Shown: positions 1 through 13,741, counted from the stretch's first letter. The stretch: DNA of 64,000 bases from Microbispora rosea subsp. aerata (GCF_014647835.1 NZ_BMPY01000001.1:124001-188000); one strand, 5' to 3'. The notes: generated by a model not told the origin, from the sequence alone. Numbers and translations: made by a program.

Positions 1-564
1 TCGTTCTCCACCGGTGAACGTCGGCATGAAGGCGGAATAGTTGACTGTTTGCCCGATGCAAATGAAAAGCGACTCGTCAGATCGCCCCGCGCGGTGTCTC
101 CCGATGCGGCCACCGGCCGATTCCGACGGCGCCGATGGCGTTGCCACGTGCTGAGACAGCCTGGATGTCGACGGGACGGGCACGAAGAGCACATCTTCCG
201 GAGTGACGGCGGAAATGCCCAGATGAAACGGGCAGCTCGTCAAAGATCGAGTCTTCCGCCAATCCCCGAGATTCGTCAACCCCGCCACTTGCGCAACAAA
301 CGACGCACGCCGCTTAACGCGACCTGGGCTGGAAATTTTCCGGCGGCCGGCGCTTATGTCCTTGTTCACGAGCGGGAAACCGCACATTCACACTGGTGAA
401 TGTGTGCGGCCCGAGCCGGGACCCTGTGCGGTCCCGGTCAGCGGCCCTGTGCCGGGACCCCGCGCCACGACCCCGCGCTGGACCCCTGTTTCGGCGCCGT
501 ACCGGGGCCTCATGCCGCGCGGCCCCGCGCCGCGATCTCGTGCTGGAATCCCGTGCGGCTTCGG
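1..564. other. Intergenic stretch at the left edge
   Basis: I see no supportable gene here: the open frames have no family resemblance and no convincing ribosome-binding site. Near 383-404 there is an inverted repeat with nine-base arms (CACATTCAC / GTGAATGTG) around ACTG, which could be an operator or a weak terminator. A GC-rich hairpin follows at 416-437 and is listed separately. The 430-560 part is rich in repeated CCCCGCGCC-type words and looks like low-complexity spacer. Confidence 0.5.
416..437 (-). terminator. Hairpin downstream of the DNA glycosylase
   Basis: CCGGGACC and GGTCCCGG form a perfect eight-base-pair stem with a six-base loop. It lies about 130 bases past the stop codon of the leftward glycosylase gene. 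There is no T-run, as is common in high-GC actinomycetes, so the terminator role is inferred from position and stem strength. Confidence 0.35.
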
Positions 565-1488
565 TCAGCGGCCACGCGCGAAACCGCGCGGGCGGCGCTC
601 GTCGTCCGGCGCGCCGTAGGCGGACGCCCGGAACAGGAAGGACGCCCAGGAGCGGTAGGGCCGCCACGCCTCGGCCACCTTCCGGCAGGCGGCGGGCGGG
701 GCGTCCCGCGGCAGGCCGTACGCCTCGCGCAGGATCGCGAACAGGCGGGGTTCGTCACCCGGGAACGCGTCCGGCGCGCCCGCGCCGCGGATCAGGATCA
801 GGCCGGCGGAGAACGGCCCCACGCCGGGCAGGGCGCGCAGCTCGGCCAGCGCCTCCTCGGGGTCGAGCGCGCGCAGGTGCTCGGCGGTGAGCACGCCGTC
901 GAGCGCCGCGCGGGCCAGCCCGCGCAGCCACTCCTCCTTCTGCGCGGACAGCCCGAGGCCGCCGGCGTCGAGCAGCGTCGTGGGCGGCGGGAAGGCGGCA
1001 TACGTCTCCCCGTCCAGGGTCACCCGCGCGCCGTACCGCTCCGCGATGCGCTGTTTGATCCGGGCGGCGACGACCATCGACGACCGTTGCACGATGACCG
1101 CCCAGCAGGCCGCCTCCCAGGGGTTCCAGAAGCACAGCGGCCGCAGGCCGGGACTGCGGCGCCACACGTCGCCGAGCACCGGGTCCGCCTCGGCGATCTC
1201 GGCGAAGCCGGAGCCGTCCACGTCGAGGGACAGGATGCGCGCGATCTCATCCCTGATCCGCGGCCCGGCGGCCCGTGTCATGGCGACGGCGACCCCGCCG
1301 GGCGCGGCGGTCACGGTCACGCCGATCGGCAGCCAGTCGGACTCGGCGCAGTAGGCGAAGCGCAGCGCCCGCCCGTCGGAGGGCAGCCCGCCGGTGACGG
1401 GCCACTCCTGCGTGAACCGCAACGTCGCGCCGAAGTCGAACGGGCCCCGTGCCGTCAGCGTGAAACCATGCCTGGTCATGAGCGCCAT
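565..1488 (-). CDS. HhH-GPD DNA glycosylase (AlkA-like)
   Basis: This 307-residue protein resembles DNA-3-methyladenine glycosylase II, which removes alkylated bases by cleaving the N-glycosidic bond in base excision repair. The C-terminal half carries a helix-hairpin-helix (LPGVGPFSAGLILIRG, about residues 218-233). The Asp in the following DAFPGDEP stretch sits where AlkA has its catalytic Asp. The N-terminal half (about 1-110) matches the TATA-binding-like N domain of AlkA. A second Met at codon 4 is an alternative start. It is monocistronic, faces away from the carrier/condensation pair, and is followed by a hairpin. Substrate range cannot be told from sequence. Confidence 0.8.
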   Translation of the reverse strand: MALMTRHGFTLTARGPFDFGATLRFTQEWPVTGGLPSDGRALRFAYCAESDWLPIGVTVTAAPGGVAVAMTRAAGPRIRDEIARILSLDVDGSGFAEIAEADPVLGDVWRRSPGLRPLCFWNPWEAACWAVIVQRSSMVVAARIKQRIAERYGARVTLDGETYAAFPPPTTLLDAGGLGLSAQKEEWLRGLARAALDGVLTAEHLRALDPEEALAELRALPGVGPFSAGLILIRGAGAPDAFPGDEPRLFAILREAYGLPRDAPPAACRKVAEAWRPYRSWASFLFRASAYGAPDDERRPRGFARGR

Positions 1489-1567
1489 CGTATGAGTGCC
1501 GGCAGACAGTCGATCTTGCCGTCCGGGCGGTCGCCTCGGGCGGTCCGTGCCCGATGTGACCCGAACG

Positions 1568-1660
1568 CGAAAGTTTTCGAAAGATCAGAATAACTTTCAC
1601 TATCCTCTTCTGGCTTTTGTTGCCTATCCTTCCCCTTGCACGGGAGTCTCAAGGCTCCCG
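1568..1660 (+). promoter_or_regulatory. Putative operator and leader hairpin before the carrier-protein gene
   Basis: In this GC-rich genome the spacer is unusually A/T-rich. It holds the palindrome CGAAAGTTTTCG (1568-1579), nested with a second inverted repeat, GAAAG/CTTTC (1579-1598), and a TATCCT hexamer (1601-1606) that could be a -10. Further on, CGGGAG and CTCCCG (1641-1660) make a six-base-pair hairpin flanked by TTG and CAA that can also pair, inside the presumed leader. Operator and attenuator roles are inferences. The regulator is not obvious nearby. Confidence 0.35.
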
Positions 1661-1804
1661 ACAACTGGACAAACCGCCACTTCTACGCCCATTGCAGAGC
1701 GGGCATCGTGTCGAAATTTTTCGGTCACGTGACCTGAGCCGGGCCGGACCAACCCGCCTGACCTGCTCCTGCCTGGGCGCGGTCGTACGCGAGGAGGATG
1801 CGGC

Positions 1805-2098
1805 GTGACTGCGGAGGAGTACACGCGCCGGCTGGCGCAGATGGTCTCCGAGGCGTCGGACGGTGCGATCAGCGTCGAGGAGGTGCTCAAGGCCGGTCAC
1901 ACGCTGTCGGCCCTCGGCCTCACCCCGCTGGGCCGGATCCGGCTCATCACCGCGATCGAGGACGAGTTCGGCGTGAAGCACGGCCTCGGCGACGAACTGG
2001 CCTCCGTCGAGGACGTCGGCACGCTGTCCGCCCTGGTGGCGCTGTCCGCCATGTCGCGCCCGGCCGCGACCGCGCACGCGGCGGCGCGCTCATGGTGA
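1805..2098 (+). CDS. Acyl-carrier-like protein lacking the phosphopantetheine serine
   Basis: The 97-residue protein has the size and helix pattern of an acyl/peptidyl carrier protein, including the helix after the attachment site (GRIRLITAIEDEFGV). The usual L-G-x-D-S-L motif reads L-G-L-T-P-L here: Pro41 (codon CCG) replaces the Ser that carries the 4'-phosphopantetheine arm, and Thr replaces the Asp. On this evidence it cannot be a normal holo-carrier. It may be a structural or regulatory partner. The GTG start has a clear GGAGG ribosome-binding site seven bases upstream. Its 3' end overlaps the start of the condensation gene, so the two are probably coupled. Confidence 0.7.
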   Translation: MTAEEYTRRLAQMVSEASDGAISVEEVLKAGHTLSALGLTPLGRIRLITAIEDEFGVKHGLGDELASVEDVGTLSALVALSAMSRPAATAHAAARSW

Positions 2099-3501
2099 CG
2101 GTGGCGTTCAGCGGCACACGCGACGGCGAGGCACCGCTGACCTGGGGCCAACGGCTGATGTGGCGCGCGGTCCACCTGATGGGCGACAGCCAGACGTTCC
2201 TGAGCTGCCCGTGGGTGCTGCCGGTGTACGGCAGGCGCGACCTGGACAGCGTCCTGGACGCGCTGCGCGTGCTGCTCGAACGCCATGAGAGCCTGCGTAC
2301 CACCTTCGTCCTCACGCCGGAGGGGCCGGTGCAGCGGGTCGCACGCCGCGGCGAGCTGCCCGTGAGCCTGGTGGACGCGGGACACGACCGGGTGCTGGGG
2401 GTCGCCGAGCGGCTCGCCGCCGAGCTCGGCGGGACGCCCTTCGCACACGACCGTGACCTGCCGCTGCGCTGCGCCGCCGTGACCAAGAACGGCCGGCCGG
2501 CGGCGCTGGCGCTCGCCTTCTCCCACCTCGCGGTGGACTTCCAGGCGTTGAACACGCTGTCGGAGGAGTGGAAGGCCCTGCTGCGCGGCGAGGAACTGCC
2601 GCCCGCCGACTGGCAGCCGATGGACCAGGCCGCCGCGGAGCGCGAGGAGCCCTACCCCGCCCGCTCGGCCAAGACCGTCCGCTACTGGCACTCCGTGCTG
2701 GCGGACGGCCCGCTGGACGTGTTCGACCATCCGCCGCGCGAGGCGGAGGACCCGCGGTTCATCGAGGTCGGCATGGAGTCGGTGGCGCTCGCCGTCGCGG
2801 CCCAGCGGCTGGCGGAGCGCTGGACGATGAGCACGACCACCGTGCTGCTCGCCGCCTGCGCCACCGTGCTGGCGACCGTGAGCGGCCGCACGCGCGCGGT
2901 CATGCAGCTCGTGCACAGCAACCGCCGCGACGCCCGCACCCTCACGATGGTCGGCACGGTGGAGCAGGACGGCCTGTTCGTGCTCGACCTGCCCGGCACG
3001 GACTTCGCCGCCACCTGCCGGGCCGCGCACCGCGGCGCGCTCAAGGCGTACCACAACGCGCACTACGACCCGTTCGAGATGCAGGCCATGCGGGAGGAGA
3101 TCGGCCGCCGCCGGGGCCGGGAGCCGGACCTCGACGCGTTCTTCAACGACAGGCGGACCACCGGCACCTGGCCCGGCCTGCCTCCGGCCGGCCCCGACGA
3201 GGCCGTGGCCCGCCTCACCGACAAAACCCGGACGCACGTCACCAACGCCTGGCCCGGGGTCCGGTTCAAGGCGTTCTTCACGGTCGTCTCGGCCCCCGAC
3301 ACCGGGAAGCTCAGCCTCATCGTGGACACCGCGTACCTGCCCAAGGACACCGCCGTCGCGATGCTGCGCGGCGTCGAGGCGCTGCTGGTCCGCGCCCTCG
3401 TCGAGGACGTCCCGATGACCGCCGTCCCGGACGTGTGCGGCGTCGGCCCCTTCCCGGGCTTCAAGACCGCCGCACCGCCGGGCGCGGGCCGAAGCCGATG
3501 A
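2092..3501 (+). CDS. Stand-alone NRPS condensation-domain protein
   Basis: This 469-residue protein has the two-lobed chloramphenicol-acetyltransferase-like fold pattern of NRPS condensation domains. Those domains join an acyl or aminoacyl thioester to an amine or alcohol. The HHxxxDG active-site motif is present as SHLAVDF (about residue 145), so the catalytic second His and the Asp are kept, while the first His and the Gly are changed. No adenylation or carrier domain is attached. The ATG lies inside the end of the preceding carrier-like gene (overlap ATGGTGA), so the two proteins likely act together. No adenylation enzyme is nearby; substrate and product are unknown. A condensation-fold protein with a non-ester role is also possible. 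Confidence 0.75.
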   Translation: MVTVAFSGTRDGEAPLTWGQRLMWRAVHLMGDSQTFLSCPWVLPVYGRRDLDSVLDALRVLLERHESLRTTFVLTPEGPVQRVARRGELPVSLVDAGHDRVLGVAERLAAELGGTPFAHDRDLPLRCAAVTKNGRPAALALAFSHLAVDFQALNTLSEEWKALLRGEELPPADWQPMDQAAAEREEPYPARSAKTVRYWHSVLADGPLDVFDHPPREAEDPRFIEVGMESVALAVAAQRLAERWTMSTTTVLLAACATVLATVSGRTRAVMQLVHSNRRDARTLTMVGTVEQDGLFVLDLPGTDFAATCRAAHRGALKAYHNAHYDPFEMQAMREEIGRRRGREPDLDAFFNDRRTTGTWPGLPPAGPDEAVARLTDKTRTHVTNAWPGVRFKAFFTVVSAPDTGKLSLIVDTAYLPKDTAVAMLRGVEALLVRALVEDVPMTAVPDVCGVGPFPGFKTAAPPGAGRSR

Positions 3502-3615
3502 CGATGAGACCGGTGAGCCGGTCCAGGGCGCGCCTGACCGGCGGCCTGCGCAGCCGGCCCCGCACCATGCCGGTGAACCCGGCGCGGCGCTCCACACCAG
3601 CGCCTCGCGCACGTG
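3461..3615 (-). pseudogene. Remnant of a LysE/RhtB exporter C-terminus
   Basis: The minus strand reads VRGRLRRPPVRRALDRLTGL followed by IVIGFGPR and a stop. This closely resembles the end of LysE-family amino-acid exporters, where a basic loop of the type RRPxVRRALDRxTG precedes the last membrane helix. The helix is cut short, no upstream LysE body is present, and a plausible continuation (REALVWSA) lies in another frame, so this looks like a decayed 3' end. It overlaps the last codons of the condensation gene and the small GACCGG/CCGGTC hairpin just after it. Confidence 0.5.
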
Positions 3616-3751
3616 GCGCCAGGTCCGAACGATTCAGCCAGGGCCCTGCGGCCCGTACGGCCCGTGGGGGCCTTGGGGTCCTGAGGAGGCGGGACCGGCC
3701 GTCCCAGCCGGACCTCGCGGAGCGGCGGGAGCTCGCCCGTAGGGCGAACGC

Positions 3752-4279
3752 TTACGACGGCGTCAGGACGAGGACGGCGTGGTCGAGCGCCGCGCTCGCC
3801 AGCCGGAAGCGGATGTCGCCGATCTTGCCGGGCCGTCCCGTGGTCAGCGTCAGCCCGCCGTCGGTGCGGCAGCGGCCGTTGACGCAGTTCTGGCTGACGT
3901 TGACGTTCATGCCCTCCACGCGATAGGTCCCCCCGCCCGCTTCGAAACGCAGCCGCACCACGCCGTCGTCGAGGGAGACGACCGAGATCGCGTCGAGGCC
4001 GGTCTCCCGGTCGAGCCGCAGCCGGTCCCCCGGGCGGATCATCACCGTGCAGTCGGCGTCCCGGCACTCGCGCGGGTCGTCCGCGACCGCGACGAGGGAC
4101 GCGACCGGCGAGGGCGAGGGCGCCGCGGCGGCCGTGTCCGGCGTCGCACCGCCCGCGGCGGCGGGTTGCGGGCGCTCCTGTGGCTGCGGCGTCCCACACG
4201 CCGCGAGCAGCATGGTCATCGGTATGGCGACGAGGCCGACCCGGCCGATCAGGCGGGACGCGTACGGCCCTGGACGCAT
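3752..4279 (-). CDS. Putative secreted lipoprotein, function unknown
   Basis: The 175-residue product begins with a short basic segment and a hydrophobic stretch ending in the lipobox LLAAC, so it should be lipidated on the Cys and anchored outside the membrane. A Pro/Ala/Ser-rich linker of about 35 residues follows. The body, of about 110 residues, contains four Cys (CRDADC and CVNGRC) that could form two disulfides. The start at MRPGPY was chosen because GGGGAG lies nine bases upstream; twelve codons further upstream there is another Met without such a site. I do not recognise the body. It ends near the LysE remnant and has the IclR gene upstream on the same strand. Confidence 0.65.
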   Translation of the reverse strand: MRPGPYASRLIGRVGLVAIPMTMLLAACGTPQPQERPQPAAAGGATPDTAAAAPSPSPVASLVAVADDPRECRDADCTVMIRPGDRLRLDRETGLDAISVVSLDDGVVRLRFEAGGGTYRVEGMNVNVSQNCVNGRCRTDGGLTLTTGRPGKIGDIRFRLASAALDHAVLVLTPS

Positions 4280-4396
4280 GACTCTCCCCGCGATGGTGTG
4301 CCGTTTCCGCGGCACCGGACGGCGGCGCGGGCGCCCCGATGCTCAACGGGGGTGACCCTTCCCCGAACCCCGCCGGCCCAATCCGGAGATCGGGGA

Positions 4397-5218
4397 TCAC
4401 AGGCTGAGGGCGCCGGTGATCTGGCGGGCGGTCCTGCGCACGGCCGCGCCCAGGCGCGGCAGGGCCGCCGCCCCGACCGCTCCCGCCGGGGCCGCGACCG
4501 CGACCGCCATGCACACCCCGCCGTCCGGGCCGAAGACGGGGGCGGCGGCGCAGCACACGCCCTCGGCGAACTCCTCCCGCGCGTACCCCACACCCTCCCC
4601 GCGGATGGCGGCCAGTTCGCGTTCCAGTGCTGCGTGGCCGGTCACCACGCGGCCCGTCACCGTACGGCCGGTCACCCGCCACGGGGCCGGGGTGGCGAGG
4701 AACGCCGTACGCAGGCCCGTGTCGTGGGCGAGGAGCACCTTGCCCGCCGCCGTGCAGTGCAACGGCGCCCGGTCCAGCCCGTCGGATGGCGATTTTACCC
4801 GGTTGTGCCCATATAAGCGCTCGACGTACGCGACCTCGAACCCATCCGGCACCGCCAGGTTGACCGTCTGCCGGGTGGCCTCGTACAGCTGGAGCAGGTG
4901 CGGCAGGACCACCTTGCGGGAGCCGGGCAGGCGTCGCCCCTGGACCGCCCAGCCGCGCGGCGCCACCAGGTCGGCCAGACGTCCGCCGACCGTGTAGCCG
5001 CCGCCCGTACGCGTGACCAGACCCCGCCGCTGCAGGGTCGCGAGCAGGCGGTGGGTGGTGGTCTTGGAGAACCCGGTGGACCGGTGCACCTGCGTGAGGT
5101 TCATCGGCCGCATGCCCTCGGCCAGGCATAGGAGAATCTCGATCCCGCGTTCCAGGCTGCCCAGGGCAGGGGCCGCCTCCGCCCGGCGGGCGCGATCCGA
5201 CGCTGCGAACAAGCCCAC
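4397..5218 (-). CDS. IclR-family transcriptional regulator
   Basis: The 273-residue protein has an N-terminal winged helix (about residues 20-85, with TQVHRSTGFSKTTTHRLLATL as recognition region) and a C-terminal IclR effector domain. The effector domain carries the typical LHCTAAGKVLLAH and EEFAEGVCCAAAPVFG blocks. IclR proteins bind small carboxylic or aromatic ligands and repress or activate neighbouring catabolic genes. No such catabolic gene adjoins it, so its target is not evident. Start is GTG with a weak ribosome-binding site. The stretch between blocks around residues 185-200 (RVTGRTVTGRVVTGHA) contains a small internal triplication of a V-T-G-R word, visible in the DNA. Confidence 0.85.
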   Translation of the reverse strand: MGLFAASDRARRAEAAPALGSLERGIEILLCLAEGMRPMNLTQVHRSTGFSKTTTHRLLATLQRRGLVTRTGGGYTVGGRLADLVAPRGWAVQGRRLPGSRKVVLPHLLQLYEATRQTVNLAVPDGFEVAYVERLYGHNRVKSPSDGLDRAPLHCTAAGKVLLAHDTGLRTAFLATPAPWRVTGRTVTGRVVTGHAALERELAAIRGEGVGYAREEFAEGVCCAAAPVFGPDGGVCMAVAVAAPAGAVGAAALPRLGAAVRRTARQITGALSL

Positions 5219-5549
5219 CCCGCGACGCTCGTGAACAGATCCCTACAGGCCAGCGGCCACCTTAGCCCGGCCGCGCCGCGCATGAGCGGCGAACGCGTAT
5301 TCGGTCACCCCGTGCGCGCCCGCCCGGTCGCTCTATCCGCGGGAGCGGGATCGGAATGCCCGCCCGCGCGGGTTACGGCGGCATTGTGGAGTTCGGTACG
5401 CCCCGATCCATCGCCTCCACCACCCCACCGGGAAAGCACCCGGCTCCCCCGTCAACCCGGCCGGGGGAACCGCCCGGCGTCCCGCTCCGGGAACCAACCA
5501 GCGACGTTCCGGGGCCGCCCGTCGGCTCCACCGCGGCAACCACGCGGCG
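5219..5549. other. Intergenic stretch downstream of the nanocompartment operon
   Basis: No gene is supportable. The sequence is made of short GC-rich words such as CCCGGCC and GGGGAACC and is likely the trailing region of the leftward operon plus the upstream region of the IclR gene. No clear promoter hexamers stand out. Confidence 0.4.
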
Positions 5550-5582
5550 CGGCCCGGGCCTCGCCGAAGCGCGCCCGGGCCG
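5550..5582 (-). terminator. Terminator of the encapsulin/geosmin operon
   Basis: CGGCCCGGGC and GCCCGGGCCG form a perfect ten-base-pair stem with a 13-base loop. It begins 11 bases beyond the stop codon of the last shell gene. Position and strength make a terminator likely; no U-tract follows. Confidence 0.6.
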
Positions 5583-5593
5583 ACCCGGGTGGT

Positions 5594-10784
<5,191 letters not shown>

Positions 10785-11040
10785 AGCACATCACCCCATC
10801 TGTGATCGGCACGGCGGCCGGTTTTCGACTGGTCACGCTCGTCGCCGAGCGATGGAGGGGGAGGAAGAGGTCGAAGCCCGCGCCGGCCGGGAGGGCCCCG
10901 GCCGGCCGGATCGCGGCCCTCACCCGTCGGGGCGGGGCCGCGCCTGCCGCCGCGGGTGTCCGTACGGCGGTGGGCGGAGCCGGCCGGAGCGGCTCCGGCG
11001 GCGGGATTCGCGGGAGAGGCGGTGGTGCCGGGCGCGCGCC

Positions 11041-12117
11041 TCACCGGACGCGGCGGGTGAGCCGCTCGGTGAGCACCGCGAGCGCCTGCGCGGCCTCCGG
11101 GGCGATGTCGCACTCGCGCAGCGCCTCGAGCGCCTGCCCGGCCCGCAGCGCGATGAGCTCCTCGACCTCGGCGAGGGCGCCGGTGTCCACGATGACCTGC
11201 CGGAGCTCTGCCGCGCGCCGTTCGTCCAGGTCGGGGGCGCCGTGCCAGGTCCGCAGCAGGTCGAGCTCCGGTCCCCGCGCCCGCGCGTACGCGTGCGCCA
11301 TGAGCACGGTGCGTTTCCCCTCACGCAGGTCGTCCAGGACCGGCTTGCCGGTGACCGCGGGGTCGCCGAAGACCCCGAGGACGTCGTCGCGGAGCTGGAA
11401 CGCCTCGCCGAGCGGCAGGCCGAACCGGGAGTACGCCTCGAGCAGGGCGGGCGGGGCCCCGGCGAGCGCCCCGCCGATCTGAAGCGGGCGCTCGACGGTG
11501 TAGCGGGCGGTCTTGTAGCGGATCACCGTCAGGGCCCGCTCGACGTCCGCGTCGGCACGCGTGTGCGCCAGGATGTCGAGGTACTGCCCGGTGACGACCT
11601 CCGTGCGCATCCGGTTGAACAGCTCGCGGGCCGCGCGGCCGGGCACGTCGCCGGCGGCGGCGTCCGCGAGCAGCTCGTCGGCCCACGCCTGCGCGAGCAC
11701 GCCGAGCAGGATGGCGGCGGACCGGCCGAAGGTCTCCGCTCCCGCCCACCGCGGGGCCCCGGCGAGCCCCCGGTGGATGGTCGGGCGTCCCCGGCGCAGC
11801 TCGCTGCCGTCCATGACGTCGTCGTGGATCAACAGGCCGGCGTGGTAGAGCTCCAGCGCCGCGCCGACGCTGACGGCCCGTTCCTCCTGTGGCGCGGTGC
11901 CGCCGGCGCCGCGCCAGCCCCAGTAACACAGCAGCGGACGGATGCGCTTGCCGCCCTCGACGACGAACTCGCGCAGCAGCCGGTATCCGTCGGCGACGTC
12001 CGGGTCGCCGACCGGGGGACGCCGCGCGTCGAGGAAGGCGGACAGCAGATCGTCGACCCGCCTGCGCACCCGGCCGGTCATGCCGGTGATGGACGTGTCC
12101 ACGATCTCCGCCGTCAT
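11041..12117 (-). CDS. Polyprenyl diphosphate synthase
   Basis: This 358-residue all-helical trans-prenyltransferase condenses isopentenyl diphosphate with an allylic diphosphate to make farnesyl or longer chains. The first Asp-rich motif is DDVMD, in LLIHDDVMDGSELRRGRPT (about residues 97-115). The second is DDVLGVFGD (about 240). The basic substrate-binding motif GGKRIRPLLCYW is also present. Chain length cannot be fixed by eye. It is the first gene of the leftward operon with the two shells and the geosmin synthase, which needs farnesyl diphosphate; supplying or co-packaging substrate is the obvious role. It has a strong GGAGGAGG ribosome-binding site. No long disordered extension is visible. 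Confidence 0.9.
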   Translation of the reverse strand: MTAEIVDTSITGMTGRVRRRVDDLLSAFLDARRPPVGDPDVADGYRLLREFVVEGGKRIRPLLCYWGWRGAGGTAPQEERAVSVGAALELYHAGLLIHDDVMDGSELRRGRPTIHRGLAGAPRWAGAETFGRSAAILLGVLAQAWADELLADAAAGDVPGRAARELFNRMRTEVVTGQYLDILAHTRADADVERALTVIRYKTARYTVERPLQIGGALAGAPPALLEAYSRFGLPLGEAFQLRDDVLGVFGDPAVTGKPVLDDLREGKRTVLMAHAYARARGPELDLLRTWHGAPDLDERRAAELRQVIVDTGALAEVEELIALRAGQALEALRECDIAPEAAQALAVLTERLTRRVR

Positions 12118-12609
12118 GGTCGGCCTCCTCCTCGGCGAGCCCCGGTATCCCTTGCGGAAAGTTACTTAATGAACACGCAAAGTAGAACCACCGGTTCCGA
12201 TAGTCGGAACTTCTCCTCGCCGTCGCCCGCGGCCCGAATACGGGACCACGGCGGGCCGCCGACGGCGGGCATGAGGGCCGTCGCCGTACGGCTCATACGG
12301 CCGATCGACGGCGACCGGGAAATCCGGCTCTCGCCGCGAGTCACGGAACACCGCGTTCCGCATTTTCGGCGGCATCAAATTAGGCGATGCCGTGATATGT
12401 ACGGGAATAGACAATACCCGGCTTCAATTGGCTATTCTTGGTGCGCGACCCGCCCGAGGGGAAAGCCAGGCGCGAGAAGGCCGTGGGCTGTCTCCACCGT
12501 GCACGTGTGCGCCGTCCGGCGCCGCGGAAGCCCGCGGCCGGTTACGGGGACGGTGGCCGGGCGGATGCTTCCCGCACCGTCGGCAGGACGTCTCACTCGA
12601 GGAGATGCT
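12118..12609. promoter_or_regulatory. Divergent control region between the nanocompartment operon and the HAD phosphatase
   Basis: About 490 bases separate two outward-facing units. The strongest feature is a perfect inverted repeat, GTTCCGA-TAG-TCGGAAC (12194-12210), centred about 85 bases before the polyprenyl synthase start. Between it and that start, on the minus strand, is an A/T-rich patch (CATTAAGTAACTTT) that could hold the -10. A second A/T-rich patch near 12390-12440 could serve the HAD gene. No regulator gene lies next to the repeat. Confidence 0.5.
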
Positions 12610-13695
12610 TTGCATCCAGGCGACGACGGGCCGCTGCGCGGCAGCGACCGCCCGCTCGTGAATCGGTACGGAACAGGGATTTTCGATCTCGACGGGGTCG
12701 TCTACCGCGGCGTGCGTCCCGTGCCGCATGCCGCCACCGCCCTGGCCGAGGCGGCGCGCAGCGGCATGCGCCCGCTGTTCCTGACCAACAACTCCTCCCG
12801 TACGCCGGATGAGGTGGCCGCCGTCCTCGCCGGGATGGGGATCGCGGCGGACGAGAAACAGGTGGTCACCTCGGCGGAGACGGCGGCGGGGATGGCGGCG
12901 GAGCGTCTGCCGCCGGGGGCGCGCGTGCTGGTGGTCGGCGGGCCCGCCGTCGAGACGGCTCTGCGGCGGCGGGGCTTGACGCCCGTGCGGTCGCTGGACG
13001 ACGAGCCGGTGGCGGTCGTGCAGGGCTTCGCCCCCGAGGTCGACTGGCAGCAGCTCGCCGAGGCCGGCTTCGCGGTCGCGCGCGGGATGCCGTGGATAGC
13101 GTCCGACGTCGATCTGCGGATCGCACGGGAACGCGGGATCGCGCCGGGCAACGGCACCCTCGTGGACGCGATCCGGATGGCCACGGGACGTGAACCGCTC
13201 GTGGCCGGCAAGCCGGAGCCCCCCATCTTCGCCGAAGCGGCCCGCCGCAGCAGCGGGGGATGCCTGGTGATCGGCGACGGCCTCGACACCGACGTGCGGG
13301 GAGCCCGCCGCAACGGATTCGACAGCGCGCTGGTGCTGACCGGGGTGACCACGGTCGACGCGCTGCTGGAGGCGCCGCCGGAGGCACGGCCGACCTATCT
13401 CCTGGCGGATCTGCGCGGCCTGCTGTCCTCCCGGCCGGAGGTCCGCCGAGAGTCCGGCCGGTTCACCTGCGGGCGCTGGACCGCCCGCTGGGACGCCGGC
13501 GAGGTGAGCGTGCTCAACGGCGGCGGCGCTCCGCCCGCGGCGACCGGTGAGCGGCCGGCCGACGTCGTCGACGCCGTACGGGTGCTGTGCCATGCCGTGT
13601 GGGCCGCCCGGGACACGGGCCGGGCGGCCCAGGTGGAGCGGGGCACGCGGTGGCTGCTGGAATGGCCGGGCGCGGCCGACGAGGGTTCCGAGTGA
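12610..13695 (+). CDS. NagD-like HAD phosphatase
   Basis: The protein belongs to the HAD superfamily, class IIA cap (NagD/pyridoxal phosphatase type). The nucleophile motif is FDLDGVVYRG, with both Asp present. Motif II is FLTNNSS, the motif III Lys is in AGKPEPPIF, and motif IV is VIGDGLDTDVRGA. Such enzymes hydrolyse small phosphate monoesters. The TTG start was chosen because GAGGAG lies five bases upstream, giving 361 residues; a GTG 48 bases later would give 345 but has no ribosome-binding site. About 100 residues after the catalytic part are not typical of the family. It diverges from the terpene shell operon; hydrolysis of an isoprenoid phosphate is a speculation. Confidence 0.8.
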   Translation: MHPGDDGPLRGSDRPLVNRYGTGIFDLDGVVYRGVRPVPHAATALAEAARSGMRPLFLTNNSSRTPDEVAAVLAGMGIAADEKQVVTSAETAAGMAAERLPPGARVLVVGGPAVETALRRRGLTPVRSLDDEPVAVVQGFAPEVDWQQLAEAGFAVARGMPWIASDVDLRIARERGIAPGNGTLVDAIRMATGREPLVAGKPEPPIFAEAARRSSGGCLVIGDGLDTDVRGARRNGFDSALVLTGVTTVDALLEAPPEARPTYLLADLRGLLSSRPEVRRESGRFTCGRWTARWDAGEVSVLNGGGAPPAATGERPADVVDAVRVLCHAVWAARDTGRAAQVERGTRWLLEWPGAADEGSE

Positions 13696-13716
13696 CGCCA
13701 CGGCGAGACCCGCTCG

Positions 13717-13741
13717 GCGTGCCGGGGGCTCTACGGCACGC
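13717..13741. terminator. Bidirectional terminator between HAD and MFS genes
   Basis: GCGTGCCG and CGGCACGC form a perfect eight-base-pair stem with a nine-base loop in the 112-base gap between two convergent genes, so it can serve both. Confidence 0.55.

Noticed and set aside
49..399. Possible 116-residue Arg-rich protein at the left edge
   Set aside because: No family resemblance, poor start, and composition like shadow frames.
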